DNA of 64,000 nt from Mesostigma viride (lineage: Eukaryota > Streptophyta > Mesostigmatophyceae > Mesostigmatales > Mesostigmataceae): positions 836,478 to 900,477 of the forward strand of contig RPFO01001162.1 in assembly GCA_009746045.1 (NCBI GenBank). Reading direction: 5' to 3'. The position numbers and the translations under genes are program-made. Under the pieces are notes generated by a model that did not search any database, had not been told where the DNA came from, and worked only from the letters and a program-made list of their open reading frames with translations. This document shows positions 35,628 to 46,000 of this stretch, one piece after another. Each line of letters opens with the position of its first letter. Position 1 is the first letter of the stretch.

Positions 35628-38600
35628 CTAACTGCTCAATAGATAGTCGCTCTGCCGTCCCCGAATGTCCTCGCACCCCCTCTCCTGCAAATTCCGCTTC
35701 AGCTCCTTTCGGGACCGCAGGAGGCGCAGCAAATTCTCGACCAGCCGGCAGCTCATGAGCAGCGCCATGCACCACCAGACGCCCACCAGGCCCAGGCTGG
35801 CGCGCTTGCCGGCCCACAGCGCGGCCGCCACCATGGCAAGGTTGGTCAAGGTGCAGATGGACAAAAAGTAGTGGTCGCGGCTCGCCAGCAGCGCGCCGTC
35901 CATGGCTGCAAACAGGACAGCGGGAAAAATGAAGCGAGCAGAGGGGGTGGAGGAAGAAGAGGAAGGGGAGTTCTCAGAGGAGAAGAAAGGAGCCATAGTC
36001 CCAGGTCTGGGGATGGTGACCTTGCCTCTTACGCAGATGCCGCCTCGACTCCAAAATCCTCTTCCGCTGCATACACTCGCTGAGAGTGGAGTGGCGCAAA
36101 GATGGCACAATGCATCTCGCGACAAGAGTCGTGCATGCGTTGCACGCGCTCACCCATGCCGGAGACCAAACGCACACATGACACACCAACGACCATGACA
36201 AGAACTACTTCTATAACACACCACTCACCCATGACCATGACAAGAACACTAGTACTACACACCACTCACCCATGACCATGACAAGAACACTAGTACTACA
36301 TACCACTCACCCATGACCATGACAAGAACACTAGTACTACATACCACTCACCCATGACCATGACAAGAACACTAGTACTACATACCACTCACCCATGACC
36401 ATGACAAGAACACTAGTACTACATACCACTCACCCATGACCATGACAAGAACACTAGTACTACATACCACTCACCCATGACCATGACAAGAACACTAGTA
36501 CTACATACCACTCACCCATGACCATGACAAGAACACTAGTACTACATACCACTCACCCATGACCATGACAAGAACACTAGTACTACATACCACTCACCCA
36601 TGACCATGACAAGAACACTAGTACTACATACCACTCACCCATGACCATGACAAGGAATACTTGTATAATGCACCACTCACCCATGACCATGGGCATGGGC
36701 AGCAGCGCCAGCGCGATGGGCAGCGCCACGCGGCGCATCTGTAGCACAATCGCTGCGTCCTTTGTGAACACCTGCGGCGCCACCCAGGGGAACGCGCCGC
36801 CCAGCACAGCCAACGTTATGCCGGCCACCGCTCCCAACCCCACCAGCGACGTCACCATCGCCAGCGCCTGCGAGTAGCTCTTGCAAAGCTCCTGTTGCGG
36901 CGGCAGGGGGGGTGGCGCGGCATGTGGGGCAGTGGCGCCGTTCTGGCCCCCATCTTCCCGCTTCGTAGAACCCTCAGGGAGAAAGGACCCACCATTCCCA
37001 TCTGGTGCCTGCGTAGCCACAGGGTCCCGCTCCTCCACCGGCACAGACCGCGCGGACTCGCTTCTCCTTGACAGGCTACCCACCGTGGCGGCGGCAGCAG
37101 CGGCCGCAGGGACCCTATTGCTCGCGACCGACCCCATCGCTGCCCCCTTGGCCTGCGGTGTTGCCACCGTGCCGCTGGTTCTCTTCCTCCGTCGACGGAA
37201 GCTGTTCTTGGCGGCCAGCGCCTCAGCGGCCGGCCCATTCAAAAAGTGGGGCAGGATGGCTTGGGCGGCTTGTGAGAGGGGCTCGCCAAACACTTGGAGC
37301 ATTCCAAATACACCGATCATGACCTGGGGCGGACGCAAGCAGGGAGGGATGTGGCGGGTGGCAGGGTCAGTTGGTGTCAACAACATGGGATAACCGCGTG
37401 GGTGGTGCATGGGCCCTGGCATGCGAGGTTGGAGGGTAGGGTAGAGATGGATATACAGTCCTCGAGGGCGATAATCCACTTGACAAAGGGTCGCTCGACG
37501 GATGCGCCCATAAGGGGGCGGTTATATGGTGGAGGGACAGGTATACCCACAAGGGGCCGGGGGTAGGGTCCTGGGCAAGCTCACCTGCACACGGTTGGCT
37601 GGGCATCTGGCGTCTGATGACAGTCTCCCACGGATGCAAGGCGATGTTTCAAAGTCTCATATGAGAATAGGAAGCCACCCACCGGGGCACACGTGACAGA
37701 AATGTCCACGGGGCACAAATAAACACCGGGAATCTGCCAGTGGCTGACAGTAGACAGGACAGGTAGGACATAGAGAGAGGAATGAACGGACAGGTTAAGC
37801 ACTAACATTCCAACCTGACCTTGGTCCGCCTGACCTTGGTTCCCCTCATCCATGCTCATCCGTTCGTCCCGCGACTTTCGCTGCCACCTCCCCCACTTGG
37901 TGCGCCGTACTTCTTTACAACCCCCGACACCTGGTGTTTCCCCTATTACACTGCCCCCCACTTGGTACGCCCTCACTTCCCCCCTTAACCTCCTCACCTC
38001 CCCTCTTTACCCCCGGTGCTTAACTCACATCACCTCCTGCGCACTCCCGCAAAACTGAACTCACTGGAGCGACATTGGCCCTCAACCCCTTCACCCTCCC
38101 CCCCCTCAACTGGTGTGCTCACTCCACAGCCTCCCACCATTGTCCTGCATCTTTCACCCCTCACCTGGTGACGCAGTCGCCTCCCTTCCCCCCCCCCCCT
38201 TCCAGCGCCTGTGTCCATTCCCCCTGAGCACCTCCTGTGCCCATCCCCAAGCCAATCCCACCGGGTGCGTCCTTCCATGACCCATGTCCCCCCAGGCACC
38301 AACCTCCCCTCACCTGGTGCGCTGCGATCGCCTCCATGCCGTAGCTGGTGGCGGTGTAGGACATGAGGGAATAGGTCACAACGCGCGCGACGATGATCAC
38401 GCACACGGGGCCCGCAAGCGAGACAAACGTCCCTAGGTCCCGCAGCGTGGGCACGTGCGGCGCCAGCTGACCAAACACGCCCTGCGTCGCGAGACTGTTC
38501 AAGTGCATGACGGCCGCCAGGTACTGGCTGGCCAGGGTGGCCCAGGCGGCACCGGCGATGCCTTGGTTGAAGTGATTGACGAGCAGCAGGGTGAGGACCA

Positions 38601-41600
38601 GGTTGAGGAGGGAGGACCACAGGACCGTGCGCAGGGGGCGCCAGACCTCATGCGTGGCCAGCAGCGCTGCTTGGGCGACCATGGCCAGCAGGATGGCGGG
38701 CCAAGCCAGCGAGCGGATCTGGTCGCCGGCACGCACCAAGGGGTGGGGGATGGGAGGGGCACACAAGAATGGGTGGGGGAGGGGCCGGCGGTATTGTGCG
38801 TGTGGTGGGCAGGTGCATGGGGGGACACAGCAGCAGCGTTGGAAACCTGCCGCATTGTTCGAACACAGCCAAGCTTGAGCCTTCCTAACGGTCCCACGCA
38901 CCCCCAAGTGCAAGGGCAGCCCCTTTATAACGTGAACACTCCACCCCTCACACTCCTGTAATGTGCGTGCTCAGGGGCGAATGTGTGTGCACATGCGCAT
39001 GTGCGCGTCCATGCGTTGGCATGGATGCGTGCGCCCGCATCTGTGTGCGCATGGAGCTGGCTGAGGTTCATGCTTGCGCGGGCATGTTGCATGCACCTGC
39101 TGGTGTTGCACCTGGGGGTGTGCATTTGGGAATCTGAGGGGGGCGATGAAGGCCTGGAGGGAAGGAAGGACCGGGCGAACAACCAAGGGTAAATGTTTGG
39201 GTGCGGACGCGGGTGCGGAGGCGGCAATGCTGGAATGAAATGAGGATGGGGAAGACCTGGGACCTGATGCAACTGGCCATCAGCCATTTTGTCCCGATGT
39301 GGACCATGTTTTACACTGCAACAGAGAAATGATCATGGACTTGAACAATGGTTGCTCCGCCGTGATCATCTTTGAAGACGAGCCGGGCTTATTATTGACA
39401 TAGCTCTCCCTGAACCAAGGCACCGCTGTTGTGCGGCTGCACCCCACTTTCATCACCATATAATTTACTTTGCTTTATTTTGCTTAATTTCATTTCTTGT
39501 TGTCTGCCCCATTGACGGCCGGAATGTCAAACGTTCACACCATATTACGAACTTGCTTTCATCATCCTACGCCCAGCTGCGTGTGCACTCTTGTCATTCA
39601 CCCGCCTGGACCACGGCCCTCACCCGCCTGCACATGCGGAGAATCATGACCCTATGCCCACCTGCACGTAGACCTTTGTGACGGGCACGATGCTGGCACT
39701 CTTTGCGCCCATGAAGAGGGTGAGGATGGGGTCCACTGCTGTCTCCATGAGCACGCCCATGAACATGCCGGCGACCAGCGCGAGGAAGAGCGCGTGCGAC
39801 AGGTGCTTGCTGCCCGCCTCCAGGTCCTGCAGTACCCACCATAGGCGAGCCCCACCCACGGGGTAGGGAGATGCAGCCATCAAGCTTCGTGGTGCTGCGG
39901 TGCCCACCCATGGCCGGCACCCATTAATTAATTAAACCCTGTAAGTGCACAACAGGAAGAAAGCCCCACCCATGATATGCTACATGAGCTAATGGGTAGG
40001 GCCGCGCGCCGGCCGTGTGACAGGTAGGCGAGGCGTGATCGGTGAAACAAGGGGTCGCGTGGGGGCCCCGCGTTGGGTATCCCGAGACCAGACAGGGGTT
40101 GGTGGGGTGGGGCGGGGTGAGTTTCTGGTGCCTGGGGGGTGGAAGGTGGGGCTTGGGGGTTAGGGGGATTTGGGGGGGGGTGAATGGAAAGGACGGGAAG
40201 GAGAGGTTATAATTGAGGCATGACATACAGGATGGAGGAGGTGCAGGGAGGCAGGGACGTGAGGCACGAGCGAGCGCCAGCAGGCCAAAACATCCGCCGT
40301 CGGAGCCGTGCCCGCGGGAGAAAGCATCACATGGCAATACACAGACCAAGTAGTATACTCATCACATGGCAATATAAACCTGGAATATGCCATGACAATA
40401 GGATACACAGGCTAGGCATGGCTACGTTGTGAAAATACTGCCATGGAAATATCACATGACATGACGTGACGGGCCACGGACTGCCCCCGGCCCAGTGGGA
40501 CGGCGGTGGCATAAAAGAAAGAAGAAAATCTTGGCTGGCCCTCAAATTGCAGAATTGGCCTTTGATTTCTAACACAAAACATGATGTCTCCTAGCACGCA
40601 TGGCGTAGGTGCCCCCCATGCTAACAAACGCTGGCACACCCAAAAGTAGATACCGTAGTGGTCAAAATCACTTTGCGACAAACCTCTTTGCGAATCGACC
40701 TCGCAAACTACTTTTCATGGGCTTCATTTTGGGTCGCTAAGTTCAAGACTTACCGCGTCGCGCCTACGCCGTGCCTCACGCAGACAGGTAGAACGAACGC
40801 GTGGCGCCAAAGCTTTCGCGCCTTTTGTCACTTGTCATGCGAAAGCCAAAGGCTTGTGCAGCCATGCACGTTGTCTTGGCACGATGGCAGAAGAGCGGGG
40901 AGGCCGGCATGCCAGCAGGCAGTCAAGCCTGCTGGCCTATAAATTTACAACATCGAGTACCTGCCACTGACCATAAACAAGTCGATGGGCTCGCAAACCT
41001 ACAACTTTTCCTTCATTTTGGGTCGCAAACTATCAATTTCACCCTGTTTTTGGGTCGCCAAGTAGGTTTGTCGCAAAGTGATTTTGCCCACTACGGTAAC
41101 ATTCATGATACCGGTGAATTATTGCATCTATCCTGTCCGAGGTCGTCAATGCCTCCCGTTTCGGGTCTCTACAGCTCGAGCGCCCCATAACATTAGGGGT
41201 GATTTAGATGCCCCAAGATATCCCTGCGCAATTATAAATGCTCTTACTACTGCTAACGTTACAGTAATAGTAGCGTACCTTGTTCGCCAGGGACGTGGCC
41301 AGCAGGTTCGATGTGGCAATCGGCAGAAACGTGAAGACGTACGCCAGGAAATCGCACACCACGGTGGATGGCCCAAGCGCAGCCAGCTCGATGCTGCTGT
41401 GTTGGCCGATCACCGACACGTCCACCAGCGACATCAGCGGGTTGGCAAGCCAAATTCCCAAGGCCGGCCCGGCGAATTTTAGGATTCCTATCGTGTGCTG
41501 CAGCAAACTCGGCACTGGCTGCAAGGGGCTTGCCGCTTCCCCAACATCCGCAGCGCGTGCATAGACCTGCCGCCGACGCACGGCCTTCTGGCAGGTGCTT

Positions 41601-41833
41601 TGCTGTTGCGACCACCTAACTCCTGCAAAGCGAGAAGCACCTGAGCGGCGAAGCCCATCATGCAAAGAAAGGATGCTGCATAGCAGTCTTGCACGACCAG
41701 ATGCCTGCAGCGTGTAGGATGCATGGGCGAACCGTTCCCTCGAGGGGATGCATGAATGCGAGCGAGCGCAACCCGATGCAAGCAAAACGCTCCTTGCTAG
41801 TGATATCGCCATAACAGGCACAGTCTTCACCAC
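35628..41833 (-). CDS. MATE family transporter, plastid EDS5-like type (5 exons)
   Basis: Minus-strand exons: 41833-41279, 39826-39662, 38718-38314, 37323-36681, 35905-35628. The sum is 2,046 nt, giving 681 aa and TAG, and every junction is in phase (0, 0, 0, 1). Residues from about 115 on match the plant plastid MATE/EDS5 group: [102 protein letters not shown]. These are multipass antiporters exporting organic compounds. The Ser/Arg-rich, acid-poor first ~100 residues look like a plastid transit peptide. An alternative start is the Met at 41812. The protein is longer than usual (about 500-560 aa) because of a low-complexity insert in exon 4. The gene is divergent from the RD/RS gene at 43003 and convergent with the coiled-coil gene. 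Confidence 0.9.
36221..36690 (-). repeat. 41-bp minisatellite built on the exon 4 splice donor (MATE intron 4)
   Basis: Eleven extra copies of a 41-bp unit lie directly downstream of exon 4. Each contains, on the minus strand, CATGGTCATGGGTGAGTGG, which is the exact exon 4 end plus donor at 36673-36691. Spacing is 41 bp (for example 36301 to 36342). The filler contains ACTAGTGTTCTTGT. Confidence 0.95.
39920..39972 (-). mobile_element. Small fragment of retroelement family 1
   Basis: On the minus strand it reads CTTTCTTCCTGTTGTGCAC, then ACAGGGTTTAATTAATTAAT. This matches the middle and tail of copy A (5287-5385) with the hairpin region missing. It lies in MATE intron 1. Confidence 0.5.
40653..41096. 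mobile_element. MITE, 444 bp, with about 33-bp terminal inverted repeats and TA target duplication
   Basis: The left end starts CCGTAGTGGTCAAAATCACT and the right end is its reverse complement, matching over about 33 bp with one mismatch (T/G at position 10). Both ends are flanked by TA (40651-40652 and 41097-41098), as in Tc1/mariner-type elements. Sub-terminal ATTTTGGGTCGC motifs recur. No transposase frame is present, so it is non-autonomous. It lies in MATE intron 1. Confidence 0.88.
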
Positions 41834-43002
41834 ATATATTGTTTTTTGTCTGAATGGTCCATACTCTACGAAAACGAAACCCGCATTGTCACCCCATCAT
41901 GTTAGCCTCCCCGGAGCGTCAGCAAATACGTAAAGCGAAATTGGCCGCAAGCAGTTACTGTATCTTTATAAAACCCTTAACGAGAACATAACCAAGAATG
42001 TGTGAATGCGAGATCATGAATTCCTAGGATTTCCTAATTAAATTCGCAGATTTAATTTCGCGTGCAGATGCATCAGTGACACGCCTAAATGTTTCAGCTT
42101 TGCGTCTAAATCCGCCATGCCGAACGCGCCGGGTGTCCCGTGTCACCACGTCGTGCCCACAACGGGGCCCAAACGTTGAATGAACTGTGGAGACTACAGC
42201 AGCGCAAAACGACAGCGAGGCTTGGCTGGTAGAAGCTCGCGAGATGGCAACTACCTCTAGTAGCCGAGTGAGCTCGTGTACATCAAGATTCCAGAGGCCG
42301 GACTGGTGGCTGACAAAACGCCGCAGTCCGGCGCTCACGTCAGTCACGTGTGCCGCCCTATGCCGCGACTTACCGGGTACCGTAGCACAGAAGGCGGGAA
42401 TGACAACTGAACTGGTACTTGACGGTTCAGAAAGATTTGCTGACGCCTGTCGTACAGAGACTAGAATTAGTATTGTTGCTAGCTGCTGTATTGTGCTTGT
42501 TCTTGTTCAAGTTTACAGTGTACGGCCAGCCCGCCCAGCCGGCAGTCAGCCATGGGCCGCGTCCAGCACATGGCGTGGCGCGGGACTCAAACTACGCAGT
42601 ACAACTAACGAGTAACGACTACATTTTGTACCATTTTTAAAAGTAGTGCCTGGCAGTGGTCTGGCAGTATAATGCATCTGGTTGCAAAGCAATGTTTCTG
42701 GCGACACAGGCACGCTGGCACGGGACTTCATGAAATCAAGTTTGACGAATATATTTCGCCACGATTTCGCAGTATATTTATTAGCGCGACGTTGGCTTTG
42801 ACCATTGGCACGTGAGATGGTGCCTTCACACGTCCTCGTTTACGCGTGCAGCTTTTTTTTTGAAGGAATTATGTTTTGGGCCTGAAACATAGCACTCATG
42901 CAATAAGAGTGCCTACGCAACATTATCAGGTGTAAGAGGCGTTCCTGGTTACTGCTCAGGAGAATAAGTGACTGACTTACCTTATAATATTGTGGAGACA
43001 AC
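41834..43002. promoter_or_regulatory. Divergent intergenic region between MATE and the RD/RS-rich gene
   Basis: The 1.17-kb region separates two gene starts facing apart, so it should hold both promoters and 5' UTRs. It is AT-richer than the coding DNA. A TTATAATATT sequence at 42983-42992 is only 11-20 nt before the ATG at 43003. Short frames here (for example 42187-42615) show no recognisable protein. No retroelement remnant was recognised. Confidence 0.5.
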
Positions 43003-46000
43003 ATGTCGGACAGCGAGGACGATGCTGCCGCGAAGCGCTGGCAAGAGATGGACAAAAAGCGGCAGGCTGAAAGAAATGATTTTCCCGGCCAGGAAAGGGG
43101 CAGGGGCAGAGATGACAATTCGGATCGGGGTCGAGAGAAAGAAAGGGACCGAGAAAGGGACATGGATAGAGACTATTACAGGCGTCGAGATGATCACCGT
43201 GATCGAGACAGAGACGGGGGCAGAGGCAGGGACGGGGGGAGAGACCGTGATCGTGATCGGGACCGCGACCGCGACCGGGACTGGGACCGGGACCGGGACC
43301 GCGACCCCGACCGCGACCGGGACCGGGATCGACACGGGAGAAGTTACGATGACGAGCGCGACCGCAGAGACAGGCTGGAAAGGGATCGGGACGGCAGGCA
43401 CAGCAGAGAGAGAAACGGTGGCAAGGACGGCCGCGATGAGGTAGACGACCGGCGGGATGATAAGCGGGAGAGGAGCAGTTCGAGGCATGCGGAGCCGAGA
43501 GACGGTCGGGATGGCTCGAGCGTGGAGAAGGAGGGCGGAAGAAATAAGGACGAGGCGAAGAAGAAGTCGAAGGATAACGCGGACAAGTCTGGGGAGAAGT
43601 CCGGGGACAAATCCCACAAGAGAAAGCACCGGAGGAGAAGCCGCAGCAGCTCGGGAAGCGACAGCAGCGGCAGCGACAGCGAGAGCGACGGTGGACACAG
43701 CAGCGGCAGCAGCAGCGGCAGTGGCAGTGATAGCGGCAGCAGCAGTGACAGTGGCAGTGACAGTGACAGTGATAGAGGCAGCAGCAGCAGCAGCAGCAGC
43801 AGTGGCAGTGACGGTGGGAAGAAGAAACGAAAGAAGCACAAGAAGGACAAGGGCAAGGAGAAGAAAAATAGCAAGAAAGACAAGAAGAAGCACAAGGGGA
43901 AGAAGGGCAAGAAGGACAAGGAGGGGAAGAAGGAAAAGAAGAAGGACAAGGAGACAAAAAAGAAAGAGGCAGCGGGCGCAGTCACCAGCCGGTGGGGCAA
44001 GTACGGCATCATCAAGGAGACCGACATGTGGTGGGTGATGATTGCCGGAAGATGAACTGCTAGGATGCCCTGACGCTTCTCGTGGGTGATGAGGTGGTGT
44101 GGTGGTACCCTGAAGATGATTTGTTAGTATGCCCTGACGCTTGTAGTGGGGTTTAGGGGGGAGACGCACATGGTGTAGGACATGGGGTGGGCGGTGGGGT
44201 GGTGTAGGACATGGGGTGGGCAGTGGGGTGGTGTAGGACATGGGGTGGGCGGTGGGGTGGTGTAGGACATGGGGTGGGCGGTGGGGTGGTGTAGGACATG
44301 GGGTGGGCAGTGGGGTGGTGTAGGACATGGGGTGGGCGGTGGGGTGGTGTAGGACATGGGGTGGGCAGTGGGGTGGTGTAGGACATGGGGTGGGCAGTGG
44401 GGTGGTGTAGGACATGGGGTGGGCGGTGGGGTGGTGTAGGACATGGGGTGGGCGGTGGGGTGGTGTAGGACATGGGGTGGGCAGTGGGGTGGTGTAGGAC
44501 ATGGGGTGGGCGGTGGGGTGGTGTAGGACATGGGGTGGGCAGTGGGGTGGTGTAGGACATGGGGTGGGCAGTGGGGTGGTGTAGGACATGGGGTGGGCAG
44601 TGGGGTGGTGTAGGACATGGGGTGGGCGGTGGGGTGGTGTAGGACATGGGGTGGGCGGTGGGGTGGTGTAGGACATGGGGTGGGCAGTGGGGTGGTGTAG
44701 GACATGGGGTGGGCGGTGGGTGGTGTAGGACATGGGGTGGGCGGTGGGGTGGTGTAGGACATGGGGTGGGCGGTGGGGTGGTGTAGGACATGGGGTGGGC
44801 GGTGGGGTGGTGTAGGACATGGGTGGGCGGTGGGGTGGTGTAGGGCATGGGGTGGGCGGTGGGGTGGTGTAGGGCATGGGGTGGGCGGTGGGGTGGTGTA
44901 GGACATGGGGTGGGCAGTGGGGTGGTGTAGGACATGGGGTGGGCGGTGGGGTGGTGTAGGACATGGGGTGGGCAGTGGGGTGGTGTAGGACATGGGGTGG
45001 GCAGTGGGGTGGTGTAGGACATGGGGTGGGCGGTGGGGTGGTGTAGGACATGGGGTGGGCGGTGGGGTGGTGTAGGACATGGGGTGGGCGGTGGGGTGGT
45101 GTAGGACATGGGGTGGGCGGTGGGGTGGTGTAGGACATGGGGTGGGCAGTGGGGTGGTGTAGGACATGGGGTGGGCAGTGGGGTGGTGTAGGACATGGGG
45201 TGGGTTGGTGGGGGGGGGCTAGGACATGGGGTGGGCGGTGGGGTGGTGTAGGACATGGGGTGGGCGGTGGGGTGGTGTAGGGCATGGGGTGGGTGGTGGG
45301 GTGGTGTAGGGCATGGGGTGGGCGGTGGGGTGGTGTAGGGCATGGGGTGGGCAGTGGGGTGGTGTAGGACATGGGGTGGGCGGTGGGGTGGTGTAGGACA
45401 TGGGGTGGGCGGTGGGGTGGTGTAGGACATGGGGTGGGCGGTGGGGTGGTGTAGGGCATGGGGTGGGCGGTGGGGTGGTGTAGGACATGGGGTGGGCGGT
45501 GGGGTGGTGTAGGACATGGGGTGGGCGGTGGGGTGGTGTAGGACATGGGGTGGGCAGTGGGGTGGTGTAGGACATGGGGTGGGCGGTGGGGTGGTGTAGG
45601 ACATGGGGTGGGCGGTGGGGTGGTGTAGGACATGGGGTGGGCGGTGGGGTGGTGTAGGACATGGGGTGGGCGGTGGGGTGGTGTAGGACATGGGGTGGGC
45701 GGTGGGGTGGTGTAGGACATGGGGTGGGCAGTGGGGTGGTGTAGGACATGGGGTGGGCAGTGGGGTGGTGTAGGACATGGGGTGGGTTGGTGGGGGGGGC
45801 TAGGACATGGGGTGGGCGGTGGGTGGTGTAGGACATGGGGTGGGCGGTGGGGTGGTGTAGGGCATGGGGTGGGCGGTGGGGTGGTGTAGGGCATGGGGTG
45901 GGCGGTGGGGTGGTGTAGGGCATGGGGTGGGCAGTGGGGTGGTGTAGGACATGGGGTGGGCGGTGGGGTGGTGTAGGACATGGGGTGGGCGGTGGGGTGG

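Noticed and set aside
36190-36690. Common origin of the two 41-bp minisatellites (MATE intron 4 and the 9-kb array)
   Set aside because: The periods are equal, but the sequences share only short chance words. The MATE unit clearly derives from its own donor.
42187-42615. 142-codon plus-strand frame in the divergent intergenic region
   Set aside because: It has no recognisable domain and no splice or promoter context, and overlapping frames of similar length occur on the other strand.
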